NCBI GenBank assembly: GCA_045561575.1
Contig: JBJKXM010000037.1
Span: 1 to 44,916 of the forward strand
Origin: GCA-002715885 sp045561575
GTDB taxonomy: Bacteria; Bacteroidota; Bacteroidia; Flavobacteriales; BACL11
Direction: 5' to 3'
Length of the DNA stretch: 44,916 nucleotides
Shown here: positions 1 through 8,175 of the stretch, in pieces
Numbering within the stretch: position 1 is the stretch's first letter
Layout: each line of letters opens with the position of its first letter
The notes under the pieces: generated by a model
What the model was told of the DNA's origin: nothing
The model's database searches: none
What the model saw: only the letters and a program-made list of their open reading frames with translations
Translations under genes and position numbers: made by a program

Positions 1-2
1 GA

Positions 3-281
3 AACTATCTTCTTAAAAGATATAATTCCGTATTTGCTTTAAGATATGATCATACAGATATAAATGGTACAGTTTCTTTACCTGGAATTCAACAACAAAC
101 AATAAGTATTGGATACAACTATCGATTTAATGAACACATGAATGTACTTAAAATCCAGTTCAGAAGAGAAATATACGATGGTAATATGAATAGTATTGGA
201 GATTTATTTTCTCCACCATTAAATACATCAAATCCATTTAAAAATGAAATTCGAATTGGTCTACAATACATAATTGGTTAA
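3..281 (+). CDS. Outer-membrane beta-barrel protein, C-terminal fragment
   Basis: An open frame enters from the left edge (codons begin at base 3) and stops at 279-281, giving about 92 residues. It has alternating aromatic and polar residues typical of transmembrane strands (for example FALRYDHTDINGTV and TISIGYNYRF) and ends in a strand-like tail, EIRIGLQYIIG, as outer-membrane barrels do. The arrangement resembles the end of a Bacteroidota porin or phosphate-selective-porin-like protein, but the family cannot be fixed from a fragment. Its TAA overlaps the ATG of the next gene by one base (TAATG), so the two are probably translated from one transcript. The missing N-terminus lies outside the window. 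Confidence 0.6.
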   Translation, partial: NYLLKRYNSVFALRYDHTDINGTVSLPGIQQQTISIGYNYRFNEHMNVLKIQFRREIYDGNMNSIGDLFSPPLNTSNPFKNEIRIGLQYIIG

Positions 282-1438
282 TGAAATCATTTCAATTTCT
301 ATTTATTTTACTTTCATCAAATTTAGTATATGCTCAATCCACATATATTCCTGATGATAATTTTGAACAACATTTTATTAATCTAGGTTATGATAGTATA
401 CTAGATAATTATATTAATAAAACATCTATTGATACCATCATAAATTTAAATATTGATTTCAAAAATATTAATTCCCTTAAAGGAATTGAAGATTTTAATG
501 ATTTAAAAATTATTTCATGCATTGGAAATAATTTAGATAGTTTAGACTTATCAAGTAATATATTTTTAGAAGATGTTTATTGCAATCTTAATAACATTAA
601 TTATTTATTTACTAATGGATTAATGTATCTAAAACACCTGGAATGCTGGTCAAATCAGATTACTGAATTAGATGTAAGTTCAAATTTATCTCTACAGTAT
701 TTAAATATACAAGCAAACAACTTGAATAATCTTATTTTAAATAATGATTCATTAAAGTATTTAAATTGTGAAGACAATCAATTATTTAATCTCAATATTG
801 ATAATATTAAACAAATTGAAGAGCTTAATGTAAGGTATAATTATTTATCTAGTTTAGATTTATCTAACAACAATAAATTATATTGGTTAGATTGTGAACT
901 AAATCAATTAACTTCTATTGATTTAAATACAAATACAGAACTATACTTTTTAGATTGTGAATCAAATAATATTAATAGTATTAATTTAAATAACAACTTA
1001 AAATTACATCGATTAGATTTAGAAAATAACCAAATATCTTCAATTGATTTAAGTAATAATATAAATCTTAAAAGTCTAGATTTGGAACAAAACTTAATTG
1101 ATTCATTAATTCTATCAAATAATCCAATACAAGAGTTAGGTTGTGATAAAAATTTAAATTTAGTTTATTTAGATTTAAGAAATGGTAACAACCATAATAT
1201 TACAGATATAGTAATTAAAGATAATCCAAATTTAAATTGTATAAATGTAGATGACCCCAGTTATTCAAGTTTAAATTGGACTTATGCTAACGGATCTATA
1301 GATTCTCATCATTTTTTTAGCTCTAACTGTCAGATTAATTCAATTTTTGAAAATAAAACATCCAAAAAATATTATTTTAAATATGATTTATTAGGTAGAA
1401 AAACATCACAAAATATGTTTAAGAATATTATAAAATGA
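281..1438 (+). CDS. Secreted leucine-rich-repeat protein
   Basis: This 385-residue protein begins with a signal peptide (MKSFQFLFILLSSNLVYAQ). Residues about 60-320 are tandem units of about 21 residues built around LxxLDCxxNxLxSIDLSNN, the leucine-rich-repeat pattern of Bacteroidota surface proteins. Such folds usually bind other proteins or glycans; the target here is unknown. The last 25 residues (YYFKYDLLGRKTSQN) look like the start of a T9SS sorting domain, but the usual final strand with a YDDG-VEKK-type motif is missing, so secretion by T9SS is uncertain. The stop overlaps the ATG of the pyrophosphatase gene (ATGA at 1435-1438), which suggests translational coupling. Confidence 0.8.
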   Translation: MKSFQFLFILLSSNLVYAQSTYIPDDNFEQHFINLGYDSILDNYINKTSIDTIINLNIDFKNINSLKGIEDFNDLKIISCIGNNLDSLDLSSNIFLEDVYCNLNNINYLFTNGLMYLKHLECWSNQITELDVSSNLSLQYLNIQANNLNNLILNNDSLKYLNCEDNQLFNLNIDNIKQIEELNVRYNYLSSLDLSNNNKLYWLDCELNQLTSIDLNTNTELYFLDCESNNINSINLNNNLKLHRLDLENNQISSIDLSNNINLKSLDLEQNLIDSLILSNNPIQELGCDKNLNLVYLDLRNGNNHNITDIVIKDNPNLNCINVDDPSYSSLNWTYANGSIDSHHFFSSNCQINSIFENKTSKKYYFKYDLLGRKTSQNMFKNIIK

Positions 1439-1989
1439 AAAAAATATTTATTTTAATGATAATCTTTATAGGATGTAAAGAATCAAAAGACAAATTAGAT
1501 TTAATTACAATAAAAGAATATTCAATTTTAATTGAAATACCTGTTGGAACTAATGAAAAATGGGAATTAAATAAGATAAATAATAAAATTGAAAGAGATT
1601 CTTTAAATAATTTACCACGAACTATTAAGTATCTGAATTATCCTTTTAATTATGGAATGATATTAAATACAAATAATAGTGGGGATAATGATCCTTTAGA
1701 TGCTATTGTAATTGGAAATAGGTTTGAAATTGGCGATACAATTCAAGCAAAACCTATAGCAATAATCAATACATTAGATAAAGGTAAAAGTGATCCTAAA
1801 ATTTTATTTATCCATTCAAGTTCTCCTTTAAATCAAATAAGTTCAAAAAAGGAATTAAAAGAAAAATTTCCTGGAGTTTTAAAAATTATAAAAATTTGGC
1901 TTAATAATTATAAAAAAGAATCAGAAGTAATTGATATAGAAGGAAAAAAAAATGCAATCAAATTAATCAAAAAATCAACAATTAAATAA
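1435..1989 (+). CDS. Lipoprotein-type inorganic pyrophosphatase (family I)
   Basis: The 184-residue product hydrolyses pyrophosphate to two phosphates. The signature DNDPLDAIVIG is present. Aligned by eye with E. coli Ppa, every catalytic position appears kept: E34, K42, E44, R62, Y69, Y73, D84, D86, D89, D115, D120, K122, Y159 and K160. Unusually, residues 1-14 (MKKIFILMIIFIGC) form a lipoprotein signal with a cysteine at position 14, so the enzyme should be lipid-anchored outside the cytoplasm. It overlaps the preceding gene by 4 bp. Whether a cytoplasmic copy exists elsewhere is not visible. The function is firm; the location is inferred from the signal sequence. Confidence 0.88.
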   Translation: MKKIFILMIIFIGCKESKDKLDLITIKEYSILIEIPVGTNEKWELNKINNKIERDSLNNLPRTIKYLNYPFNYGMILNTNNSGDNDPLDAIVIGNRFEIGDTIQAKPIAIINTLDKGKSDPKILFIHSSSPLNQISSKKELKEKFPGVLKIIKIWLNNYKKESEVIDIEGKKNAIKLIKKSTIK

Positions 1990-2036
1990 ATGTTTGATAT
2001 TTTTTAATTTTATTCAAATAAAAATCCTTTATTTAA

Positions 2037-2044
2037 TAAATTTG
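2037..2044 (+). promoter_or_regulatory. -7 element (TAAATTTG) upstream of barrel gene
   Basis: This is an exact match to the Bacteroidota -7 consensus TAnnTTTG, lying only 4 bp before the ATG at 2049. No clear TTG -33 element is seen 17-23 bp upstream. If used, the transcript would start at or next to the start codon. Confidence 0.35.
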
Positions 2045-2048
2045 ATTG

Positions 2049-2777
2049 ATGAAAATATTTATTTCTTATTTTTTATTTTTTTTATTCCCGTTTACAAATT
2101 ATTCTCAAATTGTTAATGTTGAGTCGATAAGAAATGAAAACAACAAACAATTTAATGGATATATTAAGATTGCATATGATTTTAAAAAAGTAAATGAAAT
2201 TGATTGGGAAATGGAAAATGAGATATTCCTAAACTGGAATTACAAATCATGGACTATTTTTTTAATTAATGAAATTAATCTTGATAGAGGAGCTGGTATT
2301 GACTTTTCTAATGATGGCTTCCAACACCTTAGAATAAATAATAAAATAAATTCTAAAATAACTATAGAGTCATTTCTTCAAAATCAATATGATCCAATTA
2401 GAAAAATTGATAACAGAATTCTTCTTGGAGGTGGATTAAGAACAAATATTTTTAATCATTATTTTGGTATTTCTTCTTTTTTTGAGCAAGAAAAATTAAA
2501 TTATAATACCAAAGAAAATAATATAAGATTAAGTTCATATTTAAATTTAAATTACAATTTAAATGAAATAATGGTAATTTATTCAACTTTATATTTTCAG
2601 CCAAAGATTAATTCATTTAATGATTACCGATTTTCTAATGAAACCGAAATAACTTTTAAAATCAGTAAAAAGTTTTTCTTTTCAAATAAAATAGAAGTCT
2701 CTTATGATAGTTTTCCAGCAATAGGTATACCTAACACTATAATTAATTATAAAAATGGATTTTCATATAAATTTTAA
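2049..2777 (+). CDS. DUF2490/DUF481-like outer-membrane barrel protein
   Basis: The 242-residue protein has a signal peptide (MKIFISYFLFFLFPFTNYSQ) followed by a row of amphipathic beta strands and ends in a strand closing with phenylalanine (NGFSYKF). The body (NRILLGGGLRTNIF, LSSYLNLNYNLNE, NETEITFKISKKFFFS) resembles the small barrel families DUF481/DUF2490, whose roles are not established. I chose the ATG at 2049 rather than the TTG three bases upstream because it begins a normal signal peptide. A TAAATTTG element lies immediately upstream, so it may have its own promoter. Its 3' end overlaps the convergent SDR gene by 4 bp, leaving no room for a terminator. Confidence 0.72.
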   Translation: MKIFISYFLFFLFPFTNYSQIVNVESIRNENNKQFNGYIKIAYDFKKVNEIDWEMENEIFLNWNYKSWTIFLINEINLDRGAGIDFSNDGFQHLRINNKINSKITIESFLQNQYDPIRKIDNRILLGGGLRTNIFNHYFGISSFFEQEKLNYNTKENNIRLSSYLNLNYNLNEIMVIYSTLYFQPKINSFNDYRFSNETEITFKISKKFFFSNKIEVSYDSFPAIGIPNTIINYKNGFSYKF

Positions 2778-3478
2778 AAAGGATTTGTTGCCCAAACATT
2801 TAATTCATTAATAAAACCTCTTTCATCCATTTCAATGGCAGATACAATGGCATGAGATATTTCCCTAACTGTTAGTTTATTATGAACTTCATTTCTTTCA
2901 ATCCTTTCAGTATTTCCAAAAGCAGTAGTTACTTCACTTGGATTAACTTGACATACTCTTATATTAAAAGGTCTTAATTCTGCTTGCCAGCATTGCGTGA
3001 GACAACGCACAGCAAATTTAGAAGAAGAGTATATACTACCAGTTTTATATCCTTTTAAGCTTGCAGTTGATCCAATATTAATAATTGTACCTGATTTTTG
3101 ATCTTTCATATGCGGAACAATTTCTTTTGTAAATAAAGACAAACCAAAAACATTAACATTAAAAACCTTTAAAAAATTTTCAATACTTAATTCCTCTATT
3201 GAACTTCTGACCCCTATTCCAGCATTGTTTACTAAAACATCTACTCTATTATTAAATAAATCAAGGCACTTTTTGGCATTTTTCGAGATATTATCAAAGT
3301 CAGCAATATCAAATTCTAAAATATCTGCATTTGTATATAATCTAGCTTCTTTTAATCTAGATTCTGATCTTCCTGTTACTAAAACTTTTGCTCCTTTTTC
3401 TACAAGTGATTTTGCTGTTTCTTTTCCAATTCCTAAACTACCTCCAGTAATAATTATATTTTTTCCTTTAATGTCCAT
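2774..3478 (-). CDS. Short-chain dehydrogenase/reductase (SDR)
   Basis: This 234-residue protein is a classical SDR. It has the cofactor loop GGSLGIGKE near residues 12-20, NNAG near residue 90, and the catalytic Ser (NIGSTAS), Tyr and Lys (YSSSK). Closest in feel are the 3-ketoacyl reductase-like and sepiapterin-reductase-like SDRs common in Bacteroidota. The substrate cannot be read from the sequence. An arginine at the end of the second strand (VTGRS) suggests preference for NADP(H). It has its own candidate -7 element 24 bp upstream. The neighbouring Sir2 gene upstream is separated by 39 bp and may also read through. Confidence 0.88.
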   Translation of the reverse strand: MDIKGKNIIITGGSLGIGKETAKSLVEKGAKVLVTGRSESRLKEARLYTNADILEFDIADFDNISKNAKKCLDLFNNRVDVLVNNAGIGVRSSIEELSIENFLKVFNVNVFGLSLFTKEIVPHMKDQKSGTIINIGSTASLKGYKTGSIYSSSKFAVRCLTQCWQAELRPFNIRVCQVNPSEVTTAFGNTERIERNEVHNKLTVREISHAIVSAIEMDERGFINELNVWATNPF

Positions 3479-3501
3479 GATTTTTATTGATTTATTAAAT
3501 G

Positions 3502-3509
3502 CAAAATTA
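3502..3509 (-). promoter_or_regulatory. -7 element (TAATTTTG) upstream of SDR gene
   Basis: On the minus strand this reads TAATTTTG, an exact TAnnTTTG match, with its last base 23 nt from the SDR start codon. A possible TTG -33 element (3536-3538) is 26 nt away, slightly longer than the usual 17-23. Confidence 0.35.
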
Positions 3510-3517
3510 AATAAAGA

Positions 3518-4201
3518 TTATTGATTTTGGCTAATCAATTGATCCACTAAGATAGGTACAGATTCTGAAGCTTTTTTTCTAATAACATTAATACCTTGAT
3601 AATCATCAGCATTTGGATCAATAATATATTTTTCGCAAGAATTTGATGTATAATGAATTAAAGAAGCAGCTGGATACACATTTAAAGATGTTCCAATAAT
3701 TATAAATATATCGGCTGTTTTAACAATTTCAATTGCAACATCCATCATTGGGGGAACAGCTTCACCAAACCAAACAATATTAGGCCTTAATTGAGCTCCA
3801 TTTGGACATAAATCTCCAAGAATTAGTTCTGACCCTTCAATTTCATAAAGCTTATTATAAAGTGTACTCTTTGATTGTCTTAATTTTCCATGAAGATGTA
3901 GTACATTATTTGACCCACTTCTTTCATGTAAATCATCAATATTTTGAGTAATAATTTGCAGATTAAAATTTTGTTGTAGTTTATTAAGTGCGTAATGAGC
4001 ATTATTTGGTGATGCATTTAATAATTGTCTTCTTCTAATATTATAAAATTCTAAAACAAGTTCGGGATTCTTTTTAAAAGCATCTGGTGTAGCAACATCT
4101 TCAATTTTATAATTATCCCATAATCCACCAGAATCTCTAAATGTTCCAAGACCACTCTCAGCACTTATTCCAGCTCCAGTAAAAACAACAATTTTTTTCA
4201 C
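3518..4201 (-). CDS. cobB: NAD-dependent protein deacylase, Sir2 family (CobB-like)
   Basis: The 227-residue protein removes acyl groups from lysines using NAD+. Visible motifs are GAGISAESGLGTFRD (residues 9-23), TQNIDDLHERSG and HLHG with catalytic His104. Tyr53 and Arg56 (FYNIRRRQ) match the Y-x-x-R pair that class III sirtuins (SIRT5, CobB) use to bind succinyl and malonyl lysine, so desuccinylase activity is a reasonable inference. The zinc-binding CxxC pairs are absent: only one Cys (DLCPNG) lies in that module. Similar zinc-less forms, as I recall, are common in Bacteroidota. It is followed after 6 bp by a small membrane protein gene upstream on the same strand. Confidence 0.9.
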   Translation of the reverse strand: MKKIVVFTGAGISAESGLGTFRDSGGLWDNYKIEDVATPDAFKKNPELVLEFYNIRRRQLLNASPNNAHYALNKLQQNFNLQIITQNIDDLHERSGSNNVLHLHGKLRQSKSTLYNKLYEIEGSELILGDLCPNGAQLRPNIVWFGEAVPPMMDVAIEIVKTADIFIIIGTSLNVYPAASLIHYTSNSCEKYIIDPNADDYQGINVIRKKASESVPILVDQLISQNQ

Positions 4202-4207
4202 TAAAAA

Positions 4208-4381
4208 CTATAAAGATTTTCTAAATATTAGATAAAGTATGAAACCAGTAATTACAGCGATAAATCCTTTTAAACTTCCGGTTTCTAATAAAAGTAATTG
4301 TGATTCTTGTATCCATGATAATACAGCAAACATAATTCCAAAACCTGAAATTAACAACCATATTTCTTTCTTAATATTCAT
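4208..4381 (-). CDS. Small membrane protein, 57 aa (unrecognised)
   Basis: A short frame, read from ATG at 4379-4381 to TAG at 4208-4210, encodes 57 residues starting MNIKKEIWLLISGFG and ending YLIFRKSL. It has two hydrophobic segments (about residues 7-24 and 38-52) with positive ends, as in a helical hairpin membrane protein. It fits snugly in the 183-bp space between the T9SS cargo gene and the sir2 gene on the same strand, with 3-6 bp spacing on each side. That spacing argues it is a real coding gene in an operon. I do not recognise the family. Confidence 0.6.
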   Translation of the reverse strand: MNIKKEIWLLISGFGIMFAVLSWIQESQLLLLETGSLKGFIAVITGFILYLIFRKSL

Positions 4382-4384
4382 TAT

Positions 4385-7300
4385 TTATTGAAGTATAAGT
4401 TTATTATTAAAAATACCATCTTTAGTTTTTATTTCCAATGAATATAAACCTTTAGGGTAAGAAGATAAGTCTATGTCCTTTGAAAAATTGCCTTTATATA
4501 AAATCAAATTTTCAGAAAAAATCCTCTTTCCTAACAAAGAATAAATATTAATACTGATGTCTTGATTAATTAAACTATTGAAATTAATATTAAAAATACT
4601 AATTGAAGGATTAGGGTAAATTTCAAAATTATTCAAATGTATATTTGATATAGATAATGAAACCCAATTAACATCATAAAATATTGTATCAGAAATACAT
4701 CCAGCATTGTCAGTTACAATTACCCAGTATTGACCATTAGAAGTAGGTGTAATTTGAGAAGTCGTATCTCCTGTATTCCACAAATAAGAAAAAGGGGCAT
4801 TACCTGATATAATATTAACAACTAGATAACTAGGATTTGGTAATAATGGAGCAATAATTTCAGCTGTTGTAGTTGTTATAGCTAAATCTAGAATAACAAT
4901 ACTATCACAACCATTTAAATTAGTATAATGATTTATATATCTCCCACTACTATCATATTGTATACCATCCCAAAAAAATGAATTACAAGAAATTACAGAT
5001 ATCATATTACTATCAGTGTGATTAATTGTTAAGTTTAGAATTTCAACACTATCACAACCATTAGAGTTAGTAAATGTATTTGAGTAAACACCAGATGTTG
5101 AATATATAATACCATTCCATGAGTATGAATCACAAGAAGTTATATTAGTTAATGAAGTATCAGAGTCTAAAATATTTAAATTTATTGTTACAAGGCTATC
5201 ACAGCCATTTACACTGAATAATAAAGAATCATATACTCCACTTATATTATAAGTTGTTCCAAGCCAATTGTAGTTATCACATGAAGATATATTTTCAAAT
5301 GTTGAATATGATTGATCTATTATTAAATCCAAATAAATTATACTATCACAACCATTAGAATTTGTAAAATTATAACTATAAATTCCTGAAGAATCTAATA
5401 TTGTACCATCCCAATTATATGTACCGCAAGCCGAAACAGTTATTGTGTCAACATTAGAGTTTAAAATGGTTAGGTTTAGGGTATGAATACTATCACAACC
5501 AGATGTATCAGTGTAAGTGTTAAAATACATACCACTTATAGTATATGTTGTACTATCCCATGTATAACTATCACATGCAGATATTGAACTCATTCCACCA
5601 TTATTTGGTGATGGAATAAATACAGAATCAACAACAACACAACCATTGGCATGAGTAATAGCAACACTATTCCATCCAGCATGTAATGAGGTACTTGTTT
5701 TTGTTGTATCTCCATTGTCCCATAAAAAAGTACAAAGCGTAAACATACAAGGACATCCAGAAGAAACTACAGTTGCAACACCATTACTATCAACAGAACA
5801 AGTTGGAGAAGCAAGCTCTCCAAATAAAAGTGCAAATGGGTCTGGTAAGGATATTGTCGTAGTTTCATAACATCCACTTGAATCTGTAACATATAACCAA
5901 TAACTTCCAGCAGAAAGATTTTGAGCAACTGGGTCAGTACTCTCATTAGACCATATATAAGTGTATGGTGGTGTTGAATTACCAGATAAATTAATACTTA
6001 AACTTCCATCAGATAAACCATTACAAGAAGGAAAAGTTCTATTTATTCCATTAATTATAGTTCCAGGCCAGCATGGGGTAAGACTAGAATTGTATTTACC
6101 ATCATGGTTAGTTCCAAGGTAACTTCCCCATGCAATTCCAGAATTTGGTATGATTGAATTTAATTCATGCCTAAAAACATTAATTCCTTTAACACCCATA
6201 GGATTTAAACTATCTTCCTTAACACAATAGACTAAATCCAATAAACCATCACTATCTAAGTCATTTATAAGTGGTGTGGATGCAATATTTACCCCTGTTC
6301 TTATCTGATCTAAAGTTATAATTGTATCATTTACAAAATCAATTGATTGAATTTTACTATTAAAATATCCATTATTAAAATATACAATGGAAAATATTCC
6401 TTCATCTCTCCCATCATTATTTAAATCAACTGCATTTGCTGAAGCAAAATTTATAGTTCCTAAACTATCAATAAATTTAACAGTCCCATCACTTCCATCC
6501 AGCATTACCTGATAATAATCATTGAATGCTGGCGCTACTCCATTAAATAAAACTAATAAAACATCAGGGGTTAAATCACCTGTGAAATTTCCAATTACTG
6601 GCTGAGCGCTTGATTCAGTCCCAGGTTTTTGATAAGTCCACAATGTATTGAAATTTTGACCATCTATTTTAGTAACAACACCACCATAAGATTGGATTAT
6701 TATATCATAGATACCATTGTTTGGGTTTTGATAAACTGAAGCAGGTGCAATATATCCTTTATTTAGATCACTATCTAAAACTAAAGAATTACTTAAATCA
6801 CCTAATAATAAATCCGATAATAAAGCAGCATAAAAATTACCACCTAAATTTTCTCCTCCTGTTCCATAAAGAACCCATTGGCTACCATCATTTTGAATAT
6901 CTGCAACAATTGGAGAACAATAAATTTCAGAACTATCAGGTACAACAGCTTTGACAATTAAATCTCCTGTCAAAGAACTAATAATCATTAAATGTCCAGG
7001 TGGTCTAGTCGTTTGAAAAGAAGGTGCTGCATGATCACCACCATTTGAAATTAGAATATCGTCATATGAATCACCATCAACATCATGAATAAATTGAGGA
7101 TTATAAAAATTATATACTCCACTATCTGATGGATTAGTACTGTATGGAAAATAATCCCAAATTAATGAACCATTAGTTCCATCAATTGCTAATAATTGTC
7201 CAGATCTTCCCGAAATAAAAACATCATTAATTCCATCAGAATTTAAATCCTGAAAAATAGCACTACCAAATAATTCATCTCTAGATGATCTTTTCCATAA

Positions 7301-7516
7301 AAGTGAACCATCATTTCCATCATATGCCATCAAACCATTATTACAGAATAAACTATCAGTTCCTCCACCAATTACAATATCTAAAATTCCATCTCCATTT
7401 AAATCCGAAGCTCTTGGAGATGATAAAGTTGATGTTGAATCAGTAAAAGCTTGCCAATTTTGTGTAAAGCAAACAAAACTTAAAATTGAAAAAACTAAAA
7501 ATAAAATATGTCGCAT
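4385..7516 (-). CDS. Giant secreted FG-GAP repeat protein with T9SS type A sorting domain
   Basis: The product has 1043 residues. I place the start at the ATG at 7516, because MRHILFLVFSILSFVCFTQ is a clean signal peptide; an upstream extension would put charged and hydrophobic residues before it. Residues about 25-460 contain at least six Ca-binding FG-GAP/VCBS units (DLNGDGILDIVIGG, DLNSDGINDVFISG, DVDGDSYDDILIS), expected to fold as a beta-propeller. Next comes a SprB-like unit (about 490-570) and then five tandem repeats of about 49 residues (about 640-888) around SCDSYTWNG...SGVY...GCDS. The C-terminus (IYPNPS... YSLLGKRIFSEN... KGLYSLEI...KLILQ) is a type A T9SS sorting domain, so it is probably exported and attached to the surface or released. 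Role: likely adhesion or binding; not known. Confidence 0.9.
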   Translation of the reverse strand: MRHILFLVFSILSFVCFTQNWQAFTDSTSTLSSPRASDLNGDGILDIVIGGGTDSLFCNNGLMAYDGNDGSLLWKRSSRDELFGSAIFQDLNSDGINDVFISGRSGQLLAIDGTNGSLIWDYFPYSTNPSDSGVYNFYNPQFIHDVDGDSYDDILISNGGDHAAPSFQTTRPPGHLMIISSLTGDLIVKAVVPDSSEIYCSPIVADIQNDGSQWVLYGTGGENLGGNFYAALLSDLLLGDLSNSLVLDSDLNKGYIAPASVYQNPNNGIYDIIIQSYGGVVTKIDGQNFNTLWTYQKPGTESSAQPVIGNFTGDLTPDVLLVLFNGVAPAFNDYYQVMLDGSDGTVKFIDSLGTINFASANAVDLNNDGRDEGIFSIVYFNNGYFNSKIQSIDFVNDTIITLDQIRTGVNIASTPLINDLDSDGLLDLVYCVKEDSLNPMGVKGINVFRHELNSIIPNSGIAWGSYLGTNHDGKYNSSLTPCWPGTIINGINRTFPSCNGLSDGSLSINLSGNSTPPYTYIWSNESTDPVAQNLSAGSYWLYVTDSSGCYETTTISLPDPFALLFGELASPTCSVDSNGVATVVSSGCPCMFTLCTFLWDNGDTTKTSTSLHAGWNSVAITHANGCVVVDSVFIPSPNNGGMSSISACDSYTWDSTTYTISGMYFNTYTDTSGCDSIHTLNLTILNSNVDTITVSACGTYNWDGTILDSSGIYSYNFTNSNGCDSIIYLDLIIDQSYSTFENISSCDNYNWLGTTYNISGVYDSLLFSVNGCDSLVTINLNILDSDTSLTNITSCDSYSWNGIIYSTSGVYSNTFTNSNGCDSVEILNLTINHTDSNMISVISCNSFFWDGIQYDSSGRYINHYTNLNGCDSIVILDLAITTTTAEIIAPLLPNPSYLVVNIISGNAPFSYLWNTGDTTSQITPTSNGQYWVIVTDNAGCISDTIFYDVNWVSLSISNIHLNNFEIYPNPSISIFNINFNSLINQDISINIYSLLGKRIFSENLILYKGNFSKDIDLSSYPKGLYSLEIKTKDGIFNNKLILQ
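4853..5595 (-). repeat. Five tandem coding repeats (about 147 bp each) in the T9SS cargo
   Basis: Five consecutive units of roughly 49 codons encode variants of SCDSYTWNG-TY-SGVY-NTFTN-NGCDS-LNLTI. Each has two conserved Cys (near the start, and in GCDS) and a Trp. Units differ at many positions, so they are old duplications rather than recent expansions. The limits are approximate. Confidence 0.75.
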
Positions 7517-7526
7517 AACAATTATA

Positions 7527-7540
7527 TTTACAATTGTAAA
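7527..7540. promoter_or_regulatory. Perfect 14-bp palindrome (TTTACAATTGTAAA)
   Basis: A perfect inverted repeat sits 10 bp upstream of the ATG of the T9SS cargo gene and 69 bp upstream of the divergent YqhA-like gene. It could be an operator for a dimeric regulator. In AT-rich DNA a 14-bp palindrome can also occur by chance, and no regulator gene is adjacent. Confidence 0.3.
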
Positions 7541-7609
7541 TTTACAAAGAAACAAAGAAAAAATTTTGAAATTTTCTAACTACTTTTACAAAATAAACCA
7601 AATAAGAAA

Positions 7610-8107
7610 ATGACAGAAAATAAATTTGAAAGAGTATTATGGAATACTAGATTTATTGTCCTAATATCAGTGATACTATCAATAATTTCATCAATTATAT
7701 TATTTATATTAGGTGGATGGGATATAATACAAGCAATAATATACAACAATCCAATATTTAATGAAAATATTAATTCCAATAATGATATATTATTTAAAAT
7801 TATTTCATCAATAGATTTATTTTTGATTGGAATTGTTTTGTTGATTTTTGGTTTTGGAGTTTATGAAATATTTATAAGTGATATTGATTTCGCAAAAGAC
7901 AAATTTGAAGATTCAACACTTAAAATAGAAAGTTTAGATCAACTAAAAAACAAAATTATTAAAGTGATAATTATTGTTTTGATTGTTAAATTTTTTGAAA
8001 AAGTACTCAAACTATCAGATAACTTTAAGTCCCCAGAGGATTTGATTTTTTTTAGTCTTTCTATTTTATCAATTTGTATTGGATACTATCTAATTAACAG
8101 AAAGTAA
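7610..8107 (+). CDS. YqhA/UPF0114 family membrane protein
   Basis: The 165-residue protein aligns over its length with E. coli YqhA (UPF0114). It starts with an ERVLWNTRFIVL-type segment, has a central helix SSIDLFLIGIVLLIFGFGVYE, then the conserved SLDQLKNKIIKVIIIVLIVKFFE stretch, and ends in a final helix. Four hydrophobic segments are visible (about residues 15-35, 62-85, 115-130 and 143-160), so it is an inner-membrane protein. No biochemical role is established for the family. It is transcribed divergently from the T9SS cargo gene and followed by a hairpin that should terminate it before the tRNA genes. Confidence 0.85.
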   Translation: MTENKFERVLWNTRFIVLISVILSIISSIILFILGGWDIIQAIIYNNPIFNENINSNNDILFKIISSIDLFLIGIVLLIFGFGVYEIFISDIDFAKDKFEDSTLKIESLDQLKNKIIKVIIIVLIVKFFEKVLKLSDNFKSPEDLIFFSLSILSICIGYYLINRK

Positions 8108-8131
8108 AACACATTAATATAGCAATAAAAA

Positions 8132-8163
8132 AATCCAATTAATTTATAGAAATTAACTGGATT
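8132..8163. terminator. Bidirectional terminator hairpin between yqhA-like gene and tRNA-Pro
   Basis: A stem of 14 bp with one mismatch (8132-8145 with 8150-8163, loop ATAG) is preceded by an A-run and followed by ATTTTC. It can therefore terminate transcription from both sides: the membrane protein gene (+) and the tRNA pair (-). Confidence 0.65.
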
Positions 8164-8175
8164 ATTTTCAATTAG

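Noticed and set aside
700..1200. Regular repeats that could suggest a CRISPR array or tandem repeat
   Set aside because: They are in frame, about 63 bp and divergent, and encode leucine-rich repeats; there are no unique spacers.
3225..3524. 99-aa frame antisense to the SDR gene
   Set aside because: It is a mirror of coding sequence with no recognisable feature.
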